Assembly: GCF_964340395.1 (NCBI RefSeq) | Contig: NC_135555.1 | Span: 12,901,246-12,965,245, forward strand | DNA length: 64,000 nt | Origin: Glandiceps talaboti | Lineage: Eukaryota > Hemichordata > Enteropneusta > Spengelidae | Direction of reading: 5' to 3' | Shown: one piece after another, positions 13,503-25,626 of the stretch | Layout: each line of letters opens with the position of its first letter | Numbering within the stretch: the first letter of the stretch is position 1 | The notes under the pieces: model-generated | Told to the model about the DNA's origin: nothing | The model's database searches: none | The model's input: only the letters and a program-made list of their open reading frames with translations | Translations under genes and position numbers: made by a program

Positions 13503-16500
13503 TCATGAATTAGATGATGGTTTCCTAGACTGTTGACTCTCCTTATACTGTACATCTTTGTCACATTTAATCAGAGGTGAATTTCCATTATCAGAGCCCT
13601 CAGTGCCACTGGCGTATTGCTGTATAACTTCCATCCAGGCAGTATTTAACGACTGTCCTAATCGTGGACTTTGAGCCGATGTCTGTCTGTCAGAATGTAC
13701 GAGGAGTCCAGTACTAACTGTTCTCTCACTTTCCAAACTATCATAATTATGTGATCTTGATCCCCTAATGATTTCACTTTCACTGGAGTGGTAATGTTTC
13801 CTGCCACTACCATCATACCTTCTTCTCATATATGCTGGTAACTCGACTTCAACATTAGCATCACTCTTTTCGGTCCTAGTGTCATAGTGATAAGACTTTA
13901 CATTCTGCGTTTGCTTATCGCCATATCCTTCAGTGTCATATTCACTGTATTGTCTCTTTGACCTGTTCTCTGAAGATTTCCGTCTCTCTTCTTTGCTTCC
14001 ACTGCTATGTCTCTGTCTCTCTATTAGACTATCATGGCTTTGTTGTCCAGTGTACTGTTCCCCCATAGACCCACGTCTTGACTCCCTATCACTAGCATGT
14101 CTCATTCTCTGTTTATGCTGTTCTGGGCTGCTGTCATAACTTTGTTGTCTTGTATACTTTACCTCTGGGGACCTTCTTCTCATTTGTCTATCCTTATCAC
14201 TCTTGTGTCTCTTTTGTTCCAGGCTGCTATCCTGATTTTGTTGTCTCCGATACTGATCCCCTGATGACCTCCTCCTCCCTTCTCTATCCCTATCTCTATC
14301 ACTATCATGTCTTTGCCTTTTTCTTTCTGTACTATCATGACTTTGTTGTCTACTGTATTGTGCTTCTGTAGACCTACGTCTTGCTTCTTTATCTCTACCG
14401 CTCTTGTGTCTATGTCCGTCCGGGCTATCACGGCTTTGTTGTCTACTGTATTGTCCCTCTGTAGACCCCTGTCTCAATTCCGTATCAGTCTTATGTCGCT
14501 GTCTCTCTGCACTGTTATCATAGCTTTGCTGTCTTTGAGACTGGCCTTCAGAGGACTCACGCCTCACTTCTCTACCCATATCACTTTCATGTGCCTGTCT
14601 TTGTCTCTCTGGGCTACCATAACTTTGCTGTCCATGATACTGATTGCCTGAGGACCTACGTCTTGCTTCTCTCTCTCTATCTATATCATTATCATAACTC
14701 TGTCTATTTCTTTCTGTACTATCATGGCTTTGTTGTCGCCTGCACTGTTCCTCTGAAGATCTATCACTCTTATGTCTCTGTCTGTCTGGGCTATCATGGC
14801 TTTGTTGTTGCTGATACTGATCTTCAGATGACCTGCGTCTCACTTCTCTAACCCTATCACTTTCATGTTCCTGTTTTTGTCTTTCTGTGCTATCATGGCT
14901 TTGTTGTCTACTGTATTGCCCCTCTCGAGACCCCCGTCTCATTTCTCTGTCATGCTTGCCTGTTTGTCTCTCTGAGCTGTTATCGTGGCTTTGTTGTCTC
15001 TGAGACTGGCCTTCAGAGGACCTGTTTGTCAATTCTCTACCCCTATCACTTTCATGTACCTGACGTTGTCTCTCTGGGCTATCATAACTTTGTTGTCTAT
15101 GATACTGATCACCTGAGGACCTACGTCTCATTTCTACATCTTTATTCCCATTGCTATCATGTCTCTCTGTATTTCTTTCTGTTCTATCATGACTTTGTTG
15201 TCTCCTCTTTTGTCCTTCTGACGATCTGCGTCTTGCTTCTCTTTCACTCTTGTGTCTTTGTCTCTCTGGGCTATCATAACTTTGTTGTCTATAGTGCTGC
15301 TGCTCTAATGACTCATGTCTCAGTTCTCTACCCATATCACTTTCATGTGTTTGTCTCCCCCTCTCAGGGCTATCATGACTTTGTTGTCTGTTGTACTGTC
15401 CCTCTGAAGACCCATGTCTCATGTCTGTACTCCTACCACTCTCTCTTCTTTGTCTATTTATCTCTGGGCTGCTCTCATAACTATGATGTCTGCTATGTTG
15501 TCGCCCTGAGGACCTCGGTCTACCTTCTCTCCTAGTACCAACATTAGATGTCTCAGGGCTGCTTCCAACTCTTTCTTGTCGGGTGCACTGTTCCTCTGGG
15601 GCCCTACGTCTCACTTCTCTACCCCTATCATCACTCCCCGCCCTTTGTCTTTCTGAACTAAGGCTTTGTCTCTTTTCTAAATCTGTACTTTTCCTTTGAT
15701 GGTTTCTTCGTTTAGTTGATCTGTTTGATGATGAAGATGATGATGAGCGGGCCCTCGTTGCTCTTGAAACTTTCTTGCCTTGGCCAATCTCTGATTTGTC
15801 ATGCTGTCCGTCTCTGTTTTTCTCTTGCCAATGAATCTTATCAGAGCTATATTTTGGACTTCTACTTCTGCTGTCTTTGTGTTTTGAATGTCTTGAAATT
15901 CCTTCTGATACTTCCTTAGTTAAACTTCCAATTGTTTGTGTTTTCTCCCTATAACTTGTGTTGAGAGAATAAGAAGAGGAACTGCTACTTCTCCTACTTC
16001 TCCGTCTTGACTTCCTTTCATCAGTAACATCTCCTAGTCTTTTGCTGGAACCAAGAGGTGATGGAATTCTTTGTACATATCCCTGGTCTTTCTTGCTTTG
16101 AATATTGTGTTCATATCTTGCAATGTCATCTGCATATGCTTTTGGAAGTTCTTTATAATGGTGCTGTCTTGCAGAGTGGCTCAATATTTCCGGTGATGAA
16201 CTCCTCTGTCTGTTGCTATGTCTATTTCTACCTTCATCAGTTGGCGAGTTTCTTTTCTTTGTAACTGGCAGGTGTTCTTTTGTAATTGTTTCTTTTTGTC
16301 TTGTCTCCTCTTGGTGGTACCAGATTGACTCTAATCGACTTTCAAATGAAGCTTGGCGGCCATCATCATTGATGGTATATTGCTGACTGCCACTTTCTCT
16401 TCTCCTATCAGCTGTATTTGGCCATGACTTGGCTAAATCTTTCCCAGGTCTACTCTCTTGAGAGTGATGGCTTGCACTTGATGTACTATCCTTTGAATGT

Positions 16501-16862
16501 CTTTGAAGATATGGCATATTTTCAGAATTTACTTCCATCACAATAATTGAGCCAGATTCACTGCTGGTTGATCTTTGTCGTTTCCGACGTTTTTTAGGAG
16601 GATAAGTCTCAAGATGCTGCTCATCTTTGAACTCAGTGTCATCACTTGACAATTCTTTTTTATCATACATCTTGTCGAGTTGTCGACTTGATTTACCCTT
16701 TTTGTGTTTTCCATGATCTTCAATATTCCCATGACCATCAGAAGATGACCTCTTCCGTTTTTTACCTCTCTTACCACTTTCCTTACCAGTCTCATAGTAC
16801 TTCTCATCTTTTTTCTTTTTCATCCTATTAAGCAATAAGTAATGCAACATCAATTATAATGA

Positions 16863-16934
<72 letters not shown>

Positions 16935-19900
16935 ACCTGTGTATATGCATACCAACATACACACTATGTATGTAAAAATACATGGAAATATCAAGCAAGA
17001 ACATATACATACAAACGCACACATATCTATAAGTATACATACCGGGTACATACAATGTACACACACACACGCACACACACACACACACACACACATACAT
17101 ACATACATACATACATACATGCACATCTCCATATTCACAATATAGACACATTAACACTATTATACATACTCAAACATGCTAAGCTAAGGAAAGGGCCTAA
17201 TAACGAAAATCAACTACTGTGAAGTAATATATTTAACCTGAAATTAAGTTCACAATTGTTTGCTCCAAGTACTAGCCTTAGACTGCTCTGCCTCTCTTTA
17301 CAGACAAATACAAATTATGGAAAAGCAACCCATCGACATCTGTTTTCAATGAATAAATAATACCCCTCTCCCCATACTTCACACAAAAACCTACTTTTCT
17401 TTGTGTTTTTTCTTCTTGTCCTTTCGTTGTTCCTTTTCAGCCCTAAGAAGTTGTTTAAGAGTATCTCTAGACATGTCCATCAAAGACTTCTCTTTGGGTG
17501 TAGCCTGCTTCTCTTTTTCTGCTTTATCTGCTAAGTTTTGCTGTCAAACATGTGACAATTATCATCAACACATAAGAGTCATTGTTATGATAGAAACAGC
17601 CACATAGAGTTCCGATAGACATGTGCAAGAAATCACAGGCATTATTCCAATGTGTGAAAGAAGTACATACAAATATTAATACAATGCATGGAATATCACC
17701 AGATTTAAGACAAGTGCATATAAATGAACAGAAAATAAAATAAAAGTTGTTGAATTTAAGCCACAATAATGGATGGTTATGTCCATACATTTATACATGT
17801 ATTTAGAACCCAATGAATGAACGACAAAAGCACACAGGCAAAAACAACATCAATAAAAGAACAGCAAAATTGTGGAAATGAGATATTTGTGTATGATATG
17901 CCAAGATGATGTTAACAGGACCAATGTACAGTAGTTACGTATGTTAACCAAATTATAAAACAATTAGTAAATGAACATTTCCATGCAGTAAATAAAGTTA
18001 TACAAATTATGAAACATGAAGACAAGAAATCAAAGTTCACATGGATGATCCACGTTACCAGCAGTGAAATCATTAAATTGGTTACCAGTATATATACGTT
18101 GTAGGACCAGCAGACCATGTGATATGATGTTTGGTACATTCCAATCCATGTGGTATGATGTATGGTACATTCCAGTCCATGTGATACAACATTTGGTACA
18201 TTCCAGTCCAAGTGGTATGATGTATGGTACATTTCAGCCCATGTGATATATCATTTGGTACATTTCAGTCCATATGATATATATCATTTGGTACATGTGA
18301 TATAAAATTTGTTAGATTCAGGTCCATGTGAAAACATTTGATACATTTCAGCCCATGTGATATAATGTTTGGAATTTTCCAGTCCATATGATTTGATTTT
18401 TGATGGAATTCAGGTCAACCAATCCAATGACAGTATCAGTAACATTCATGGTATCAGTCATGAAAACAAAAGAAAAGAAAGTACGTGTGAGAGTATGATA
18501 TCTACAGTATATAATTACAATTAAAACTGGGAGAGTTCGCCAGAAGACTGTACATAGCATATACATTTACTAATAAAACAGGGAGAGTTCACCAGAAGAC
18601 TAGACTGTACATAACATATATTCAATGGTCAACCTCGATCATTCGGCAACACTTTTATTGCTGAACACAGCAGGATTATGATCAAAAGAGAGAGTTTCGT
18701 TTACATTAATTCAGCTTTTGAAACTTCCCTCAATAACAATCATGCTGGGTTCAGCAGTAAAAATGTTGTTATCTATCAAGTAAAACAACAACCTAAACTT
18801 ACGAAATGGTTGACTTTGATTGTAAATGCATATGCAAACGCTGCCTGTTTTAGTGGTATATCTACAGTATCTAACGATTTCTTTTTTTTGACCTGCAACC
18901 TATCTTTAATCTTTGTAAAACATTTTAAATATATTCTGTCACTATGGATACTTCTGTTCCCTTGTCTATAATAAACCATCTGTCTACAAAATTGGGCAAA
19001 AATAAGGATGGTTATATTATTTCAGGATTTTCTTTGTATTTTTAGCAGGGTGGTTAGAATTTTGATCATACATGTCACATGTTACGTGAAGCATGTGGTC
19101 TATTTCATAGTCAGCATCTTCAAGTGGATTGATTTGAGAATCTCTGACTCTACTACTAGTCTACACGTAGTTAAGCTAATATTTTTTCTGAAAAAGATCT
19201 GGGAATAATATAGTACAACAGTTTTTGTAAATAGAATTAAATAAACACATACACTTTACATGAGCCTATTCACTCTAAGGCCACGATTTGTGTAATTTTT
19301 CTTTGCCCATCTGTTTATCAAAACTCATTTACTGAGATATATGAATACAGCATCTTCCTCAGGAAAGCTTACCCGTCTTTCTATGTCTTGTTTTCTTCGC
19401 AGATCTTGAAGACTTTCTTCTGCTTCCTGCATACTTGGATTCAAAGTCAGTACTTTTTCATACAATGAAATCGCTTTATTTGCATCACTTTGATCCTCAT
19501 AACTGTTAAGAAAACAAACAAATAATTGAGCAACCATTTAAAAACAAAATCTCTTTGACAATACTGAGTGCCTGACACACAGCATGTATGTCTATTTACA
19601 ATGTCAATGATTGATCAGATCAGTAGCTGTAGTCCAATGTACATGACATTGTAGTTATCCTATCTCTGATGCTACTACCTCCTACATCAGGTAGGACAGT
19701 TATGTGTGTACATGTAGGAAGGTTTATGCTACACATTCAGGCACACTTGCATTCAGAATACATTTTGGACATTTAGGAGACTTCCATTGGGGCATAGGTG
19801 TCTCAAGTCGAGTCATGGCACTTTCAGGATGTGCTCATGTTTGCAGGAACACAAGAACTGTCCTGACTTCTAGGAGGGGTTTTCATGCCTGTGTAAATGG

Positions 19901-22900
19901 GATAAGTATTTAGCATAAGTATTCTCAAGCATTAAAACATCCGATAGGTATTTCAAAACATTAGTAAGTTTCATACGACTGTTTCCAAATATTACGTGTT
20001 ATAAACAGATATCTCCAAAGACATATTAAGGTAGATTTACTTACTATTTGGCTTTGACAATCAGTGTCTGACATAAGTACTTCCTGGCATTACGATGGAT
20101 AGAATTAATCTTCAATGCATCTTCAAAATCACCAATAGCTTTGTCCAAACTATCTCTATTCGCATACCTAAATGATAAAAAAAAATCAGCATATCATAAA
20201 CATGTTGGTTATACATACAACTAAGCTGCTCTTTGAAGGCTATGTTTCTGGTCTTTGCAGTCCTTCTGGTTGCAAGTAGACTGTAAGATGTGTTGTGACA
20301 TTCCACCCTCACTGGCCTCCTCTCTCACAACTTTATCAATCTGAAGAATGTGGGAGGGGTTGATCGATGTGTGAGGGCACCCTGTCATGGCGTACCTTAC
20401 AGATTAGGTTGCAAGTTGACATGCAGACCTACAAATGTTACGGACTATAGGGACAATCGCACATTGTCACACAAGCTCAATAAGCGAACTTCATTCGTTT
20501 AGAGGGAGGGGGTCTGGCATCAATGCGATTGCTTAACCTTTTTCACACTTCTTACATTTGTACCAAATTTCGATGGAAAACTTTCACTCCTTCAATAATA
20601 ACAGCTTTTCTATTTACTACTGAGATGTTGATAAGCTGATAAAAATTTACTTCTAATGTGAGATATGGTGCTGGGTTTCTGGTAGTATTTTAATGTGTTT
20701 ACAATCATGTTTTTACATTACATCGATCTTAGTGGTGTGACTGCTATATGGTATATAAACTTTTGATGTTGCACTTGTGAATGTTTGTTTAAGGGGAGGG
20801 GTTTTGACCTTAACAAGCAATGTTTGTTTGTTCAGCTTGTCTGACATTGGGCTATCATCCCTAAGTGTTTAGCATTTGTAAAAGAATGATGTTCCAGGTA
20901 CATAAATTATGTCACTCGTCTTTTCCTTGGCTGAAATAAGGCAAGTATTGGGAATATTCAAACAGCACAATAGGTGTAGTATACATTTGTACATGTAAGG
21001 CACCAATTGTAAATAAACACCTAATGCTCAGAATTGTACAGCTAGTGACTTTCATATCTTTGATGTCTAATGTATCATGTGTAACACAATATCTTCTGTT
21101 TGTGCCAATCACAAGTGAAGATTGTTTTCCTGCTTATAGTTGATTCTGAAACGTTAAACTTCACAGGACGCAGTTTTGCAAACTTGAAATATAACGATTA
21201 TTTAACAAACATAAAAACATTTAGTTCAGCCCCCTGACAAGATGAAAGTAGTCTGTAAGTAGTATAAATGGCTAGCTAGACAGACACATATGATATAATC
21301 AATGTCTTACTTACAATGCACCCCTAGCAACCAAGGCTTCCACATTCTGTTTATCCAATTGTAAGGCATGATTAAAATACTGCATTGCTTCAATATAACC
21401 GCCTTCTTTGAACAATGTCACTCCCTTTGCAGTACTGTGTGTAGAAAAAAAGAACATTATATGTAGAAAAAAAGAACAATTTTAGCAAATCAAATTATAC
21501 AACAATGACAATTGCTAACATCTCATATCAGGAACAGAAATTAGGGGAACGGGAGGGGGGGGGGGGACGACGGGGTGCTGTTATTTTTGTATCGACTGGA
21601 CCAAGGCTGGCACTTACATCTGTTTAATACAAATTGACAGAAAACATAAAATTTTACGACCCTTTACAGGATGTGCAAGTAAACAATGCAATTAACACCC
21701 CTGAAAACCTATTTATTTCATTTTGATGAAGTACACAGCTTCAATATCCTTGCAACCATATCACTTGCACAGATAAGGCTTTATTAATTATGACCGATAT
21801 TACAATTTGATGTGTATAATGGGTATAAGTTACTGTTTACAACATTTCTGTCTGAGAAATTGGCTGGTGAAATTTGTTGCCCTTGCTTATATAAACTGTG
21901 TTACAAAAAGGATTAAATATATGTATGAGTCAGGGCTTCGTCATGTGGATCATAGTTTTTATCAATATTAGTTTGAAGTGCATCAAGAAACAATCAACTC
22001 ACCTCTTCATGGACCATTTGTGTGTTTGCTCTTTCCTAAGATTCTCAGAATATTCATTTTCAGGATATTTGCCACTAGGTTGTATGGGACAAAAAGATAC
22101 AGAAAAAAAATTCATATGAAAGTACTTTCGAATAACTTCCCTATCATATGCAATCCAAATAGGTATTTGTTAATGCCATACTCAACAACAATGTTGTTCA
22201 TAGCATGCATTTGTGAATCCTCTTTCTACCAGGTGTTATTTCTTTGTTCACAAAAAGTTACAATTTGGGAAAAACAGGAATATCATAGGTGTAAAGTGCA
22301 ATACAGGAGCATATTATGAAAGAAAAGAAATAGGAATACTCATGACGCAATGAAAACTATGATATAGTGATTATCAATATCATTATATAATCAATGACAC
22401 AAGGTTTATATAGTGTAACCTAGATTCCAGATGATTTTAGGTAAGTACATGCCAATGGCATCAAAATTACCTGTGTAGAGCCCTTAGCATCGACGGAGGT
22501 ATCTTCTCATCCAATCCTAATAGGTTTGTTACATAACTCACACAGTTTGGGTTGGAAAATCCTACAATATTGTGTAACATTTTATCATAGCTGTCATCAC
22601 TGTCTTCAAGGAACAAACTTCTCTTGTAGTAGGCTGGTAGTTCACTTTCACTTATGATACCCTATCAAAACAATGGTGTATACATGAATTTGGTCAATAT
22701 GATAGCTACATGTACCTATGATAAGCAAATATACAAAATTTAAGATATCCCTAAGTCACAAACACAATTTACAATACAAAGGTGAACTGAAGTTCTGTGT
22801 TCAAGTTCAGCTATTGCTTGCACCAAGCACTAATTATACTGAATAATTCTGACCAACAAAGGAGATGTAGTTACTAACAGACACTTAGCGCTTGCTTTTT

Positions 22901-24342
22901 GTGAGTAAAAGCAAACTTCAAATGAAGTGGTTATGACCAAAAGTTACTTTTTAAAAATATAGCCAACAACTTTGGTACATTTTGAGTCCCTTTTTTAGAG
23001 AACCAAGATGTGAGGACAGGTTAGATTAAGTTGAACTGGTAATCTATGATCTGGACATATATATTTTGTTTTTAGTGTACAAAAGAACAAAATCATCTTG
23101 TTACTTACCATATCCACATGACTTGGCCAGTCTTTTGGTACATACAAAGATAGCAGAATTTTTTCACTGCTGGGTTCCACTTTGATAATTCTTGTTCTAA
23201 GTAAATCATTCACATGATAGCTACTGAGTGGGCTTTCATGAGATGATTGTCGTGGTATTTCAGATGTTGGACAAAGAGCCACAATCTCTAGATTATCACA
23301 CTGTCTGTTTTTGTGACCACACAAACACAGCAGTCGTACAAACATCCCAAAGTCTCGCATGTTTATGATACGTCCAATGATGATGTCATTCTGTTCCAAC
23401 AATGTGTACAGTCTTTTTCTACACAAAGCAGGATCAACTCCCATAAACTGTTCCAATGGAGGCATGATGGCATACAGGTCCCCCTCTTCTTCTTCAGGGA
23501 GTGTCACTCCTACTACATTTAAGGCATCTTTCTTCTTGAAAAGGAGGTCAGCTTTTCTTGCCACGAATTTCACTAACTTATCCTTGAATGAGCTAGGCAA
23601 TGTTCCCGATGACCTGCAAGTTATAACATAAAGTGTTGATGAAGACTTCAAGTAATAGAATTTATCAGAATATAATTTTCATGTTTCAACACTGGAGTTG
23701 CAATAAGAGTTTATTCTGTTATGAAATACACTTTTCATAAAGGGTGCGGCACCTAAACTTAATTAAAGTGTACTACTAGTACATGGGTGGTAACACTTTT
23801 AATTCATAGCTGTACTTCTGAATGACCATAGAAATGACAACCGAAGTCAGAAGGAAACTTTGAATTATGCGCTTTATTAAATTTTCAGAATTTCAGCGGT
23901 AAACGAGTGACGTCATTTTTCTAATCCTGCCGTAGAGGGTGTCGACTTTTTTTTTCATTTCGACAGAATGAAGTAATGACGAGGGGAAGTAATGACAAGT
24001 AAACTCTGGAAAGTTTATATATGCACTACTACTAACTTACTAAGTACTATTTGCAATGTTTTAACCCAAAGGTTAGACGACCAATTTTAAACACAAATGT
24101 GTAGTCTTGATATCGAGTGGCCTCATATTCTACAGACGTCTCAAAATCCAAATGTATTACATGTACCTTTGCCTTTGATGAGTTATTACGCCTTCCCCCT
24201 TGTCCAGCTGTGACTCTTGTGAGGACGAGTGTGACCTCCGTCGAGTTGCTTGCTCGTCGGCGAAGGCTTGTTCTTCCTCTACAAAAGCAGCTAGTTGGTC
24301 CCCGTGGTAACCAAGGGCTTGTAGATACAGTTTACGGTCCAT
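13503..24342 (-). CDS. TTC14: Tetratricopeptide repeat protein 14 (TTC14), complete, 9 coding exons
   Basis: Exons (high-low): 24342-24167, 23613-23109, 22661-22471, 22074-22003, 21434-21315, 20167-20045, 19502-19373, 17540-17395, 16824-13503. All junctions are GT-AG and in phase; 4785 nt gives 1594 aa, about twice human TTC14 (about 770). The start [14 protein letters not shown] matches the vertebrate start. Residues 70-116 carry the family block KADLLF...[11 protein letters not shown]; about 135-215 form an S1-type RNA-binding domain ([16 protein letters not shown]); about 315-435 hold TPRs ([26 protein letters not shown]). A Lys-rich helix follows (exon 8), then one 3.3-kb exon encoding a poly-Lys start, RS/poly-Ser tracts and about 18 Arg/Ser/Gln-rich repeats. 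Function is inferred: a nuclear RNA-associated scaffold, though the family is poorly characterised. A TTTTTCAG just before the ATG could be an acceptor for a 5' non-coding exon. Head-to-head with COG7. Confidence 0.93.
13940..15620 (-). repeat. Coding tandem repeat, about 18 units of roughly 93 bp, in the last TTC14 exon
   Basis: Each unit encodes 24-37 residues of the pattern RRRSSEGQY[21 protein letters not shown]. Units vary in length through indels near the end. Every fifth unit is most alike (units 4-8 resemble 9-13; short units containing QRHKS recur at positions 4 and 9), so a higher-order duplication is visible. The region is low-complexity, basic and Ser/Gln-rich, and probably disordered. 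Confidence 0.9.
16869..17122 (+). repeat. Microsatellites (CA)n, (TA)n and (CATA)n in TTC14 intron 8
   Basis: (AC)n at 16869-16899 runs into (TA)n to 16928; a second (CA)n at about 17058-17093 runs into (CATA)n to about 17120. The block lies 45-300 bases into the intron on the acceptor side of the last exon, so it makes up most of that 570-base intron. Confidence 0.95.
18105..18400 (+). repeat. 31-bp minisatellite in TTC14 intron 7
   Basis: About nine degenerate copies of a unit containing CCATGTGATATGATG and TTGGTACATTCCAG. The first copies keep a 31-base period; later ones decay by small indels. The rest of this 1.8-kb intron (17541-19372) shows no other structure. Confidence 0.85.
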
Positions 24343-24556
24343 GTTCACCTGAAAAACATTTAAACTGACTGCAGACACTCTATAATCCACAACAGAGTTG
24401 ATCTAAACACGAACATGCACACTGCGTGACCTGAGCGACGTGCACGCTCCCACAATGCACCAATCTCAACGGTGACCTTTCCCAGGTTCTGAAGTTAGGG
24501 AGGGGTCATTTTCAAGAATAGGGGTGTGCCGTGTGGGATCTGTGTGTAATAAGTTG

Positions 24557-24661
24557 AACACATCCAGAATTCTAGCTCTGGATTTCGACACGTCTTCTCC
24601 CACAGACGTGTCGAAACCCCGCAGCGTATAAATCCAGAGCTACCCGAATTCAGTGGATGTT
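24557..24661. repeat. Imperfect palindrome (fold-back element) near the TTC14 5' end
   Basis: AACACATCCAGAATTC and TAGCTCTGGATTT on the left recur inverted on the right (AAATCCAGAGCTA, GAATTCAGTGGATGTT). The centre TTCGACACGTCT...AGACGTGTCGAAA pairs across an 8-base loop. It lies about 215 bp upstream of the TTC14 start codon. Confidence 0.7.
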
Positions 24662-24837
24662 GGAAGCCGACTTGACTCCGCCTCCTCTCCACGTAATGAC
24701 TACATTTTCAAAATTGATCTTTCCATGCATAGTTAAGACATATCGCAAATTATTTATGGTCTTATTTGAATGTTTTGATAAATTAGATTCTTATTTTGTT
24801 TTGAAATATTTCAATAAAAAAGAATGTTTTTATTAGA

Positions 24838-25154
24838 TTAATTAATTAATTAATGTATGTATGTATGTATGTATGTATGTATGTATGTATGTATGTATGT
24901 ATGTATGTATGTATGTATTTATTTATTTATTTATTTATTTGTTCACTCACTCACTCACTTACTCACTCACTCACTCACTCACTCACTCACTCACTCACTC
25001 ACTCACTCACTCACCCACCCACCCACCCACCCACCCACCCACCCACCCACTCACTCACTCACTCACTCACTCACTCACTCACTCACTCACTCACTCACTC
25101 ACTCACTCACTCACTCACTCACTCACTCACTCACTCCACTCACTCACTCACTCT
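24838..25154 (+). repeat. Compound tetranucleotide microsatellite in the TTC14/COG7 intergenic region
   Basis: (TTAA)n, (TATG)n, (TTTA)n, then (CTCA)n with an internal (ACCC)n block and a second long (CTCA)n run. Open frames through it are artefacts. Confidence 0.97.
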
Positions 25155-25513
25155 CCGGAATTCATGATGACTAGGCCTATGACATTTCTGAAAGTAGCAC
25201 TTGTAACTTTTTTGTCATAAAACGGCTACAAAAATTGAGAAAAGATTACAGGTAACATTAATTTTATATGTTAATAAATTCTACCTACATTTTTTGTTAT
25301 AATACATTGCAATGTGAAATGTAACAAATAATGGAAACAATCAAATGCGACCTTCGTTATTCAGGTCTGTTACTCCTGGTAACCCCGGTGGTTACCTAAA
25401 ATGCAGTACCATTACCTCAGTTATATTCTAACTCTGACGCCCTCTGCTACATGTGCTATGCACTGCTAACTCACTGCTTCACATCACACGTGAAAAAGCG
25501 AGATTTGGAAATC

Positions 25514-25527
25514 GACAACATGGCGGC
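25514..25527 (+). promoter_or_regulatory. YY1-type site CAACATGGCGGC upstream of COG7
   Basis: The motif matches the AANATGGCGGC consensus bound by YY1, often placed just downstream of transcription starts of housekeeping genes. It lies about 110 bp before the COG7 start codon. The ATG inside it would open a six-codon upstream ORF (25520-25540, MAASIV then TAG) if transcription starts upstream of it. Confidence 0.45.
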
Positions 25528-25626
25528 CTCCATCGTTTAGAAACTTCTACCCAGGCGTTTCAAGTTTTTATTCGGTTTAGATAAGAGATCGTCGTTCATT
25601 TCCTGTGGAGAAGACAGAACTAGTCG

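Larger units (their letters stand above)
24343..25626. promoter_or_regulatory. Head-to-head TTC14/COG7 intergenic region (candidate bidirectional promoter)
   Basis: The two start codons are 1.28 kb apart on opposite strands. The COG7-proximal part (25,440-25,560) contains CACGTG and CAACATGGCGGCC; the TTC14-proximal part (24,400-24,480) has several GACGTG/GTGACC-type boxes. A fold-back element and a 300-bp microsatellite sit between. No TATA box is placed at a sensible distance, as expected for housekeeping genes. Shared regulation is inferred from position only. Confidence 0.5.

Noticed and set aside
13933-16264. Several plus-strand open frames of 68-169 codons
   Set aside because: All are antisense shadows of the TTC14 repeat exon, whose 93-bp units keep other frames open.
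18064-18246. Open frames in the 31-bp minisatellite
   Set aside because: Repeat-derived and intronic to TTC14.
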